Assembly: GCA_022496205.1 (NCBI GenBank)
Contig: WTXD01000079.1
Location: forward strand, 38,411 to 102,410
Source of the DNA: Gloeopeniophorella convolvens
Taxonomy: Eukaryota > Basidiomycota > Agaricomycetes > Russulales
Length of the DNA stretch: 64,000 nucleotides
Direction: 5' to 3'
In this document: positions 36,549-47,577 of the stretch, piece after piece
How positions within the stretch are numbered: the stretch's first letter is position 1
Layout: the number at the start of each line of letters is the position of its first letter
Notes under the pieces: model-generated
Told to the model about the DNA's origin: nothing
What the model saw: the letters and a program-made list of their open reading frames with translations, nothing else
The model's database searches: none
Position numbers and translations under genes: made by a program

Positions 36549-37066
36549 AAAAATCTGGACTATGTTCATTTGGATGAATCACTCTGTGCGGCATCTGCAT
36601 CGCGCGTTTGGTTACGTTCGAATCCCAATGAATACAATTGCAGTCCCAGTGCACTTCAATGCAGTCTATTGAATACAGGCTACCATCCGCATCCTCCCTC
36701 GCACCCGTCCTCCCCGATTCCATGAAATTCAGTCCGATTCCATTCGATTCCACATGTTCTGTTGCTTTCCGGTTCGATTCATTTTGTTTCCGTCTTGCTG
36801 GCTCTTCCAATACTTTCTGCAGTCGCGTGCGCGCGTCCCAATTTGGAGCGAGATTGTGAAACTTCTCTAAGTTGTGGCATCGTCGGATTTCTTTGCCTCG
36901 GCCGCTATCTGCTTCCACTCCTGGCTAGAGTATCAGTGCATGCCTCAGAAAGCACTGAGGAGATGCGTACCTCGAGCATCGCTTTATCAAGTGCATCCCA
37001 GCTTTGCGAATTTCTCGCGTGACTGGGGGCCATATAGTTTTGATGTACCAGATGGCATACAAGTTC

Positions 37067-37384
37067 CTATGCTATGCTGAGCGATGCGCCACAATGGAGT
37101 GAATCTGGGCGTGGCGTTTTGCTGTGCTTGCTCGGACGCATGAGGAAGGATCCTCCTGGCTTGCCTTTCTCCTTCTGGGTAGCCCCACTGGTGCTTGTTT
37201 TGCTGCTGCCGGGCATTGATAATGCCGGCCGTGCCATCTGAGCCTCGCGTTCCTCTGCGGCGGGACTGGCTATAGCAGGCAACGCTGCAAGTGGACCATT
37301 AGCTGAGTGAGGTAAAAGCGGGAGGCACGTACCGGGAACGGCTGCTCCCACAGTGTCCAAACCAAGAGGGGGTGCCGATACGCG
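37067..37384 (-). pseudogene. C-terminal piece of a gene cut by a solo LTR
   Basis: About 105 codons remain open up to the LTR boundary: an Ala/Pro-rich stretch, then a Lys/Ser/Gly-rich stretch, ending at a stop at 37067. On the far side of the LTR (above 37879) the minus strand has a CTTGCAG acceptor-like sequence a few bases before the insertion site, so the LTR may have landed at the start of an exon. No family is recognised. Confidence 0.3.
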
Positions 37385-37389
37385 GTCCC

Positions 37390-37874
37390 TGTTGAAGCGC
37401 AGCAAAGGGTGGAGTGACAACTGAAGGACACAGAGTGACGCTCAGTCAGAGAAGGTCAAAAGACTAATACATTAGTGCAATACCTGAAGGACACAGAGTG
37501 ACGCTACAAGGTAAGGTAAGCATAAGGTAGAAGTGAAAGGAGTGTAAGTGTACTTGCCTCAGTCAGAGAAGGTCAAAAGACTGAGGCTACAAAGGCGAAA
37601 GAGGAGGTCCTTTTATACAAGTAAGGAACGACAATAGCATGTGATAAACAATGCTTAGAAAGCCTAGGAGACCCACATGAAACGGAGTAAGAGTGGGTAC
37701 CGGAGTACAGGGTGGGTCATGGAATGCCCTAGAATAGTCCAGAACATGGAAATGAATGTGGGGCTGAGCACAGCCTTAAGTCTAGAACATTATGTACACA
37801 AGATAAGATAGTCCTTGATCATTAGGTCCATATCTAATCTAATCAGAGCCGCCAGGACACTGTCCGTCTCAACA
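37390..37874 (-). mobile_element. Solo LTR of a second family (TSD GTCCC)
   Basis: 485 bp with ends TGTTGA...TCAACA, flanked by the 5-bp direct repeat GTCCC (37385-37389 and 37875-37879). The minus strand carries TATAAAAGG at about 37608-37617, which sets the orientation. The short TGTTGA ends suggest a Ty1/copia-type LTR, but there is no internal region to prove it. It holds the peculiar duplicated segment described at 37421-37582. Confidence 0.88.
37421..37582 (-). repeat. Duplicated leader segment, one copy lacking an intron-like 54 bp
   Basis: Unit 1 (37421-37465) and unit 2 (37484-37582) are identical except that unit 2 contains 54 additional bases. On the minus strand these are bounded by AG|GCAAGT at the 5' side and TTGTAG|CG at the 3' side, with a pyrimidine-rich end: the form of a GC-AG intron. 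Unit 1 is exactly the joined product. Confidence 0.85.
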
Positions 37875-37879
37875 GTCCC

Positions 37880-39375
37880 CCAGCTGCAAGACAGAGGGAG
37901 GAGGCGCCCGGCGGACCATGACCACGCTGAGGAGGCATATATAAGTGTATGAGGTCAGGGAGATACAAGGAGAGGTGTACAGTGGATCGGGCCATGTTGC
38001 GGTCTAAACCAGAAAAGATCGGTTAGCGCGATGGCCCTGATAAAACAAAACATTGACTCGACCTTGTTCTGTTCACGACGTGGGGGTTCTTGATTAGGTC
38101 CTCGCGTATCGCATGCCGAAGGATGTGGCGTGCGTCCTTGGGTTTATTGTCAGAATGCCGCATATAGAGCTGAGATCTAACTAAATACTTGCCTGGGGGA
38201 GGATTTCTTGAGGGTTTTGAAGGGGCATCAGAGACACCGAGGGACTGGTTGTTCCGATGGAGCGCTGCTCATTGGTGACCAATAGGTGACCCCAGAGAGA
38301 AACCAGTGGCTGCGTGGGCCAATGAGTAGGAACGCGTGAAGAACAGAGCCGCTCAAGAGGGTGGTCCATAGAAGGTTCCAAAGATGTCGGGCCAGCTGAT
38401 GCAAGATCGCCAAGAGAGCACGAGGACCTGAGACTGAGAGAACTGCCGAGACGAAACCGGTGATAGCTTTCCAGATCAAGTGGGGTTGCAATTTAAGTCG
38501 CTGAGGGAGTCCGTCGGAGAGCCAGAAGACCCTGAGTTGATAGAGGGAGAATGCACGTCTGTAGATAGAGCCGGCAGGGACCGTTTTGAGAAAGACATCA
38601 TTCAAAAAAGCCCAGGGTGTTGCAAGAGTCCCAGAAAAAACGAGAGGTGCGAGAAAGAGGAGAGAGGGCACGGTGGAGGGGGAAAAAAAAGAAGCACCTG
38701 GCAGACAAGTCGCACAACTTTGTAAATTCGAGACGCGTCGTGCTCACATGGTTTCTTACACCCCCCTCCTCCGTACTCCTGGCTGGACTGAGGCAAACGC
38801 ATATATGCCGACCAAGTAAGTTCATCGGGAAGATACTCACCTAGCCAGTTCATCACTCCCCTCAGGCACCCATGTTGTAAGTGCTCTGTTGTCCCCAAGG
38901 CCCTATCTGACTGCCACGATGTTGCAGTAGCACGCTGGGCAGTGCAGGCGGCGCCGCGGGGCCTCGCCAAGGACCCGCGCGACACCCACACACAAGCGAT
39001 ACAGAACGTTGTAGGTCAAAGTAGGCGCTTTCTCAGCGTGGTGCCCTTCTCTTCTACTCCTACCCCCGCCATTCACAATGCACCTCGACCCGCCTGAACC
39101 ACATCAAGAACAGCACAGGGACATGGACGCTGTGCCTGTTGCTACTGACTTTGCTGAGAAGATGATCACTCTCAAGTGGAAGGAGGCCAGGTGCATATCT
39201 CCCACCACTAACGCCCGTTCGCGCACCAACCAATGTCCCATCCCCATCAGTCAGTCTCGCACAAAGGACCACCCCGAACACCCCACCCTTACCCTCCCCC
39301 AAAGGCTCCCCACATCCACACAGGTGCCCCATGTTCACATAAACAACACTGGGCCAGGGCCGGGCCAGTTCTCCT
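37880..39375. other. No confident gene; one hydrophobic open frame
   Basis: A minus-strand frame at 38671-38228 (147 codons) is Leu/Trp/Phe-rich and could encode membrane helices, but it has no partner exons that I can fix. A plus frame at 39078-39401 directly precedes the EST1-like fragment and might include its first exon. Confidence 0.3.
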
Positions 39376-40095
39376 GTGCCCTCAATCTCCCTCCGTTGTA
39401 ACGACCCGTCCACCGCCCACACCCATACCCCTTCCGCAAAGCACACTTCGAAGCTCCTCAATCCCGACACCAACCCCATCCCCATGGGCCGTACAGCCGA
39501 GCCCGAGGCGATGTCCAACTCTACCGGAAGCTCACACCCCCATCGAGCCCCCGCAGAGTCCTCGCGCTGGCGCGAGGAGTCCCAGCACCACCAGCTCTTC
39601 GACCACCGAAAGCACGATCTGGTCCCCTTCTCCGCAGCACAGGCGCGGAAGCCCGTCCCCACGCCTAAATCATCTGGTGACTACACATCCGTGTCCTCTG
39701 CATCCTCGTATGCGTACACCGTTGTCTCCTCCAATCTCACACTTTCCTTGAGCACGACTGATGAGTTGTCCCCCCCGTCATCGCTCTTCGACCATAGGCA
39801 GCCCCGTGAAGAATCCAAGAGCGCCTTCTCAACACAGCTCAAAAACCTGTACCATCGCATCTCGGCCCTCAAGACCAAGATCCTCACGAATCCCAGCGAG
39901 CCTGCGGACAATAGCTGCATCGTCATCAAGGGAGGCTCGGTAACCGGCACCGAGGAGGCGGAAAAAGAGGCTCGTGAAGAGGATGAGCATGACCAAGATA
40001 GCCAGCAGGAGGTTGACTCGAGCCTCCCGGGAGAGAAGACGGCCCCGCATCTGCGCTACTATCAGTGCTCAGATCAGCGGGCCCAGCAGTGGTAG
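39376..40095 (+). pseudogene. Fragment resembling the N-terminus of an EST1/SMG-type protein
   Basis: The frame encodes a Ser/Thr/His-rich low-complexity leader, then LFDHRKHDLVPFSAA, a Ser/Tyr-rich patch containing PTPKSSGDY, a second LFD motif, and a helical block QLKNLYHRISALKTKI followed by an acidic stretch. This order is what I recall ahead of the EST1 DNA/RNA-binding region in basidiomycete proteins of that class (telomerase or nonsense-mediated decay factors). The expected helical repeat region does not follow. The frame drifts into Glu/Asp-rich sequence and stops at 40095. An inner ATG is at 39484. It is probably a truncated duplicate. Identification is tentative. Confidence 0.4.
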
Positions 40096-43000
40096 TCCTT
40101 GCTTGAGGGAGAGAAGCCCCAGTCTGTCGAATGCGTGCACAGTCCTCCAGTCGACAGGTTGCATGCGCATACCATGTTGACTTAGATACCTCACGGAGGT
40201 ATTTCCAGTGGGCCGAACAATTGCAGTCGTGACTCGTATCTACGAGGCATAGGCGTCACGGCACCTGGTGTAACAGAGCCGAATTGTCACGATCTCAGCC
40301 CGCGGCTTCCGGGCCGGGCGAACCGACCCCGACGACCCTGTTGACGACTGCAGATGTCCGCGCCAACTTGGTGCGGTACGACCAGCAGCAGCAGGGACTG
40401 ACGAGCATAGATGACCGGCTTCGACGCCTCGCCCTTGGACCGAGTTCTCCGCAGTCACGTGACCGAGCACGTGATGAGACTCGTGACCGGGCCTAGGCCA
40501 TGACGCTGACGAAACGCGGATGACTCACTGCTGACTGATGGTGACGTCAGCTGAGTGAGCGTTCAGTCAGCATGTCTATTTATAGCATGCTCCACTTGTA
40601 CTCCGCGCTTCCTGACCCACATGAACCCGAACCAGTTGCTTAGTCAGTAGGTACCTTGTAGTATATAAGGACCTGCCAGTAGCGTCTTAGCTCCTTAGCT
40701 TTGACCTCCTGTAATATACTGGAGTTTCAGTGGCATCCTCTAGTGTGCTTGATCGCCACCCGACTTGCCCCATCGCTCTTCATCCTCTACTGCGACCGCG
40801 AGGCTTAGGTCTTGCAAGTCCTTCGGCAGAACCCCTGCATAGCACGTGACACGAATGGTCCCGACATGCGAGGGTATGCGCAGAGGAGATGGCGGTGGTA
40901 GGGGTAGCGCGTGCTGCACGAATTGCGAAACGTTTGGCTGCGTCGCGATGCAGTAGAATGTAGCGAGTCGATTCATGGTCGCGTGTGGCGCAGGTGTAGC
41001 GCACCGTGTTGCACAATATCGAAGCGCGATACACAACGCTGATTCGAATTGCATCTCAATGCGGCAACGTGGGATTCCGGCAAGTATGTGATGAGCCAGT
41101 TCTAAATTCTGCATCCTCGTGCATTCAAATCTTTTCGCCTTCAACAAAATTCTCCCAGTCGACTCCCACGTGGACCGTGGTAACCGGCATAGGTAACCAG
41201 TAACCGGCCCTGACCGGAACCGGAAGGTACGACGCGCGTCGCTTCATCCCATCAAATCACTCTTGTTCCCGCTCGTCCACCACTTCGGTTTCTTCCCTCT
41301 CGCTGCGCCCCTCAGATAACTGAAATCTGGATGATCTTGGTCACTCTCTACCCTCTTGCTCCCTCGCACCCCGGCCTGCTCTGGTCAATCTGGTTTCCCT
41401 TTTGATGCCTCTGTATGGCTAGTTCGCTAAGGCTCTTGTTTGTTGTGCACGCTCTTGCCTGCCCATTGCCTGCACCGTGCTTGCTGCTTCCTATATCTCT
41501 TGCTGTGCTACACAAATGTCCTTTCTCCCGTAGTTTTCTTACCTGCCCTCTCAAGCATGACCTGCAGCAACCAAGGCTCTCGTGGCTTGAACCTTTTGTA
41601 GGGATCTCCCTTGTTCTTTCCCCTGCTGTACCTCTGTGAAGTGTCGTCGATCCCGTTATGGTACCTGCCATTGTTACCTTACTCGCCCGAGAGCCTCAGT
41701 GCATCACGATGTACGCCTGCCGCGTGGTGTGATAACAATCAAACGCTGACGGCGCGCTTCCTCACGCTCTCGATCAGGCCAGCTGAGTACCGCACAGCGC
41801 TGCAGCATACGCATGACGCGTGCGCCTGCGCGTCCCTGTCGACACCGCTGAATGCCGCTACCTGCAGTGCCGCGAGGGCATCATGCGTCTGCGATGCGGG
41901 CCCATGCATTAGCGCAAGCACTAGCGTGCGGGCACCCGCATCCCTCCCGCGCGTACCGCGCACACCGAGCGGCCGCGCAAGTGCGAGGATACCGAATGCG
42001 AGTGTCCCGCCTTTACCCGTCCCCCACGAGGGCATCGCAGGTGAATAATGAGAGAAGTGGCGGCGTGGAGGGCGGGAGGGTGATTGATGTACCATTACTG
42101 CCATGAGAATGATAAACTCCGTCCTTGCTGCTATGAAAGTGAAAAGTTCCATCCTGACTGCCATGAGAATGAGAAGCGAGCTGCCGTGATGCTTATCCTC
42201 GGATGGCCAAAACGAGGCTACCCTTATAAGCTATTTTCAAATCGTCGTGACCACGGCGAACCGTTATCGAATTTCGGGACTTTGCCCTTTACTCGAGAAG
42301 GGCCGCCCGCGGCGGCAGGTGCCGTTGCTTGCAAAGCTGCTTGTGTTTGTGTTGGCTCATGTGCATATTGATGATCTCACCAGCGTGTGCGTGGTGCGCT
42401 GCCGCGCATGGTACTGGTTGACAATGATGTCTTATTTTGAGAAGCTACATGAGGTACGGCCTTGGCACTACGCATAAGTTACGCGCTAGTCCCAAACTGT
42501 GTCAGGATGGGACAGCGATATTAGCGGCGCAGCGGCGCGCACTGGCGTGCCATTGCTAGCACGTGGGCTCGAGTTGTTGGCGTGATCACACTTATCACGG
42601 CACGGCAGTGGCGTGTATTGGGGTGCGGCCGTCGTTGCTTAGGCTCACAAAGTCTGCTTCGCGCGCAAAATATCGTCGCGTCGGCCCGATACAGGACTCA
42701 ACGGTGTGTGAGACGCCGCAGGCGTGGTAGTATAGTGGCGGGAGTGGCAGGTTGGGTAGGGTGTTGATATTACCGGCATCGTCCAAGGAAGTGAGGCCGT
42801 GTTCTGATGAACATGGCTGGGAGCGGAGGGGCGCGCATTGGCACGCCGCGTTGTGGCTGCGTCACTGCGCGAAAGGACTCGCGGAGGGGGCACACTTGGG
42901 TTGCCTCGGTTCGGAACGAGACCGTGCGATGGGGGTCATGGCAGGGTCGTGGAAAACTGGAGGGCCAGCGCGATAAAGGGGTGTACTCACACTATCCATC

Positions 43001-44660
43001 CATAAAACCATACGGTGGCGACCGCACCCCGGGGCGCACGTCACTGCGCCACGTCGTGGTTGCATCACACAACGAATTTTCCCGCATGCGTGCGCCAGTA
43101 TTGTTGTAGTCCGGCACCGGGTCACGCGAGGCAAATTGCGGTGGCGTTTTGATGCGCTGTACGTCTTGAAACTCAGGGAGGGAGAGCAATAGGATTTTGT
43201 GCGGTTTTGACGAAACTGCTGTGATGCTGCTCTGATGCAACTTATCGACGAAAACTTGCAGGATGCAGATGAACAGTTGAGTCTTCTAAGCGAGGGGACC
43301 AAAATACGGTGGGAAAGCACAGAAGAGACGTGAGTTCATTGTATGGACAGCGACCCCTAACGGGATTTACAGGGAGAATGCAGCAGGGGAGGGCAGTAGT
43401 TGGCAGCGGCAGTAGCGAAGGGGAAGTGGAGTCGTCGTCTTACATAGTGAGTGGGTGATGGGAGATTTTGCCTGTAAAGGAGAAAAAAAAAACTAGGCGC
43501 CCGAGGTAATTATAGGGGAGAAGCACCTTGCAAGCAAGGCAATATGAGAACTAGCGAAAGCCCGTGCCCTGCACGGGATGACAATCTTTGCCAGCGTTGT
43601 CATCATTGTCATCACAGACCGTCGCCGTGTGTCGCGCACGAATCACGATGCTTGGTGCTATGTGCGATGGTGGACAGATATTCCCCCGAAGGTCGTTGGC
43701 GTCTTCATGAGCACCATGGACGGAGGCTTGACTTTCTTGCCCCATCCTGTTTTGTGCCCTGGGCCAGGAGCCAAAGCCGGTTCCGCGTTCGGGTCTACAA
43801 GATTTGGCAGGGCAATAACCACGGCAGTGGCGGAAATGGTAGGAGGGGCGCGCGCCGATGACACTGACTTGCGAGAACGCAGCAAGCGCAGCGGCATTGG
43901 GGAGTTTGTTGGCTGCCGGCTTTGTTTTGCGCTTGACGAATGCAAACTTGTGCACTGGGTCTGTTGTTGTCCTTCCTGAGGCTTACAGGTCATCCTCCGA
44001 AGTGGATCTTTGGGAGTAGTTCGTCTTTCTCTGTGTGATAGGACACTAGGTCAGCCACGACAGCCGCCATCACCTTGCCCATCGTGTTGAGGGCTCAAGT
44101 GTTGTTCCGCTCGCAATACTACTCAGTCAGGGTGACGTTGAATGTTCAGAAATGATCGATGAACTTACGGGTGTGTGATGCTTCCTCGACGTAACCTCAT
44201 GCATATTCCTCGCGATGATCCCAAACATATACTGAGAGATAGGTCATCTTGAGACCTGCTCGAGAGCTCGGGGTTATCCCACATACATCTTTTGTGATTA
44301 TCCTTAATCTGTTCTGATAAATAGATCATTTCGAGACTAGCTGAAGATCGTCCGTCGGTCAACAGAATGTACCGTAGTCCATCTGATATATGTCCGATTA
44401 TTCTTTGATATCAATTCACTTCACCAATTTGATGTCAGTTGATCAAACTGCTTTTGTGTTGGCCATACTGGTCGGTCCGAAGGCCATGCGAAGGCGACGT
44501 GTGGCCTGGCCCCGGGCTGCAGCTTGAGTGCTAGTTGCTAGTTAGCACAGAAATGCATGGTATGGTTTATGATCTCGCATAGTTGAGTGAGATAAATCAA
44601 AAGTTGAGAATCTGAGATGATCTTGGGAATTACACAGGTCACCCCAGTGGCCAGGACAAC
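40096..44660. other. No confident gene; possible LTR remnant near 40.5-40.77 kb
   Basis: An open frame at 40284-40496 with a Gln-rich helix (VRYDQQQQGL) is followed by promoter-like sequence with GTATATAAGG at about 40657 and a pyrimidine-rich end. This resembles the junction of a gypsy pol end and an LTR, but I find no second copy or terminal repeat. The rest shows only short frames. Confidence 0.3.
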
Positions 44661-44905
44661 ATTGCCTTGCGATGATTTCACGGGCACCGGATCATCCCAG
44701 GCATCACTCGCGATGATCTAAACATTTGTGCAAGATAAATCTCAGGCTGAATGCGCGGGGTAACCTCGTCGGTGCGATGATCCCAAGACATCCCTTGCGA
44801 TGATTTCACAAGCACTAGATTATCCCAGGACATCCCTTGCAATAATCTCACAAGCATGGGGTCATCCCAGGCTTCATTCACGATAATCTCAACAATTGCG
44901 CGAGA
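44661..44905. repeat. Degenerate 42-bp minisatellite
   Basis: Two adjacent 42-bp units both begin ACATCCCTTGC and end ATCCCAGG. Diverged units lie before (from about 44661) and after (to about 44905). Weaker relatives with GATGATCCCA occur at 44190-44340. The complement reads as a repeated short peptide containing QGMSWD. Confidence 0.7.
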
Positions 44906-46712
44906 AGTCGAATACACGAGGAGTTGAATGCGCGAGACACATTCTTGGCTCAGCGTTCTCCTTCGCGCTGGTGTACCATCTAACCAACTTGTGCATTGAC
45001 TCTGTCGATAGCACTTTACTAGATATACTCTGGATGTACCTATCTGAGCGTGATCACCTCATGTAATACTAAGTCTTCAGGCTTATGGAACTCGCCAACG
45101 GTGACACAGTTTGTCAACAGTCACTACAATGATGATACACCACCGGTTACAACCATTGACTGAAGATGATCTACATACAAAAGCGACTCGAGAGGCAGCC
45201 CACACCGCTCGCGCCTCGCTTGCTGTCACGCCTTCATGGCTTTCGGGATGAGGCCTCCTCGGGATCCTTGCGCGCGTCTGCCTTCCGCTTTGGTGCCTTC
45301 GGCTAGACCTCCTCATTGAGCTCGGAGAGTTCGGGGAGATCTGCTTGCCTCATAGACTGCGTAGCCTTCCGATTCGCTTCCTGCGCGTGCACGAAGCTGC
45401 CTACTTTTGAAGGTAGGTCTTCGTGGCTCGAAGACGTGCATGGGGCGGGGCCGAACTCCGACGAATCAGGCAAGGGCCTTCGATGTAGATATACCCTGGG
45501 ATCCCAAGGCACGCGAATACAGCGCTGCAACCCAGGTCGAGTTGCCGTGTGAGGCGCTCTTGCGCGCGGGTCCTCCTGCAAGCCACGCCGAAGTGTTCGC
45601 GGGTTTACTGCCTGATCACAGCGGGCGTACTCACCTTCACGTGGAACGCGTGGATCTCGGGATCACTGTCGAGCGGTAGGAGCTGGCGCCACAGCACCTC
45701 GACTCCGGGGCCACTCGACCCGGTAAACCACCGGTAAAAGGCTGCCGGCAATGGCCCGCAATCTCATCGGCGGCTGCACTCAACGCGCGGGCCTCGTGGG
45801 CGAAACTGTCCTGGTTGCGCGGCGGACTGCTGCCGCGGTCTACTGATTCACCAGCGTCGTCGTCCAAAAAATCACCTGGGGCACACTCAGCGGGATGATC
45901 AAAGAAAAAAGCGAGACTTATGGGATTCATCCTGCTCCTACTCCTCCTGCTCCTCGCCGTGGTCGACTTCGACCTCGAGGTCAAATAATTCAGTCACCGA
46001 GATGAGGAGAGAGGCCAGGATCGTTCCGGGCCAGGCGTATGTGGTTACTCACGTCTGTAGGGAGGTGGGCCATAGCGTTTGACGTCCCCCAGTGCTGTTT
46101 GCTAGCAGAAAGTCAGCTTTATGTACACTGGCGGTCACTCACCAACGTACGCACGGCGTGTGCGCAATGTGTGCCCCTCGGAGACGCAGAGGCAATGTTT
46201 TAGGCTCCACTCTGCCCGATTATCGAGGCGCAATATGCCTCGGGTTGATGCAGTTCTGCGTCGGCGGGCTTGACATTAATTTGGCCCAACACCACAGAGC
46301 GTGTAAGTGGGACTCACTTGAACGCATACCCACACACGACCAGCCGGGCGCTGTGTGTCGCAATGCCCGCAGCCCGATGCCCAACGCCAACGCCAACGCC
46401 AACGCCCAAAGACCAACGACCGCCGAGGCAGCGAAGCCTGACGCCAACCGCAGCGAAGCCTGACGCCAACTGCACCAACGCCTGACGCCCGGCGCTCGAC
46501 GCCAGAGGCCACCACCGTGACCCTTTTCATGGATGGACCCTTGGCCACCCTACAATATAGGCTTATTTGTGTTATATGACCCTCGCGTTGCGCTATATTG
46601 AGTTTCTAAGTAAACGTAGATTACGCTCATGTAACACTGATGTACTGTAGAGTGAGGCATAGAGATTGCGAAGCAAAAGAAAAGGAGAACCGGAAGTCGG
46701 ACCAGGGTGAGG
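44906..46712. other. No supportable gene
   Basis: Short frames only. A small (CCAACG)n run of about four copies is at 46380-46405. Confidence 0.4.
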
Positions 46713-46852
46713 GACAATATGATTGTCCTACTTTACGGTAGTCTATGGGGCGCCGCACGGCCGGCATCCCGGAAATTGCGAGACGCACCACATTTGGGAA
46801 CCTTGTGATCCGCTCCAACGAGACTACCATAAAGTAACGCAACCATATTATC
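46713..46852. mobile_element. MITE of about 140 bp with 30-bp inverted ends
   Basis: The left end CAATATGATTGTCCTACTTT...GGTAGTCT and the right end (read in reverse complement) TAATATGGTTGCGTTACTTT...GGTAGTCT match at about 25 of 30 positions. There is no coding capacity. A decayed relative is at 13795-13925. It lies about 55 bp from the gypsy 3' LTR. I cannot define the target duplication, so the superfamily is open. Confidence 0.65.
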
Positions 46853-46906
46853 CGGTGCGCGGAGGAACGACTGTGTCTTCTTATTCATCACGCTACCCCC
46901 TCCTCC

Positions 46907-47562
46907 TGTCAGGACTCACTCGCGGTGTGCGCGCAGAGAGGATAGCAGAGGGGTTTGGAGAGCGTCACAAGGGGGAAGACAGAAGATGAGCTGCGATGTG
47001 CAGGAGCAGAGTGGGAACACACTAACAGTGCTATTGCAGTGCTAGGTACAGATGAGAGTGCCACAGATGGACAGTCTGAGGACCACTGGGCGATACATGG
47101 GGGTCTTATATACTACTGGAGACCCTCCAGACGAATCTGGTCTAATTACTGATGGGGATTCCAGAGGGGATTCCCCATAACCTCTCCTCTCTGATACACT
47201 TCTTAGATTCCATTGCAGAGTGGGGCTTGAGGCCCCATGGAGTTCTTGATGATCAGAGTCCCAAAGAGGATGCATGAAGTGTTTCACCTTGATCAAGGTT
47301 CTGGTTACTTTGGGACGGGTAATATGGCCATTCTGAGAGATCCCTAGTCCGGGATCTTGGGGGTATTCCAGGGTTAATTGGCCATTAGGGAGTAGGGCGA
47401 GGAATGGGGGTGAAGGGTCACGTGATGCATTTCGACTTGTAGTCGCAATGTGAGTGGTACGCGTCGCATTGTGAGCGACGCGTAGGGTATTTACTGGTAG
47501 GGCTGGATTTGCTCTAGTGTTCTGAGCAGTTCGACCTCCTTGAGGCCTTAGTGTTCGTGACA
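46907..47562 (-). repeat. 3' LTR
   Basis: 656 bp, TG...CA, with the same TATATAAG box as the other copies. A perfect 9-bp hairpin (ACGCGTCGC / GCGACGCGT, 7-nt loop) is at 47459-47483. The pol frame reads through most of its U3 region. It differs from the solo LTR at 8437-9092 by one base. Confidence 0.96.
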
Positions 47563-47577
47563 TTATCCCCTCTTTAT
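47563..47577 (-). other. Polypurine tract for plus-strand priming
   Basis: Read on the minus strand, TAAAGAGGGGATAA directly abuts the TGTCACG start of the 3' LTR, the normal place and composition of the primer for second-strand DNA synthesis. Confidence 0.85.
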
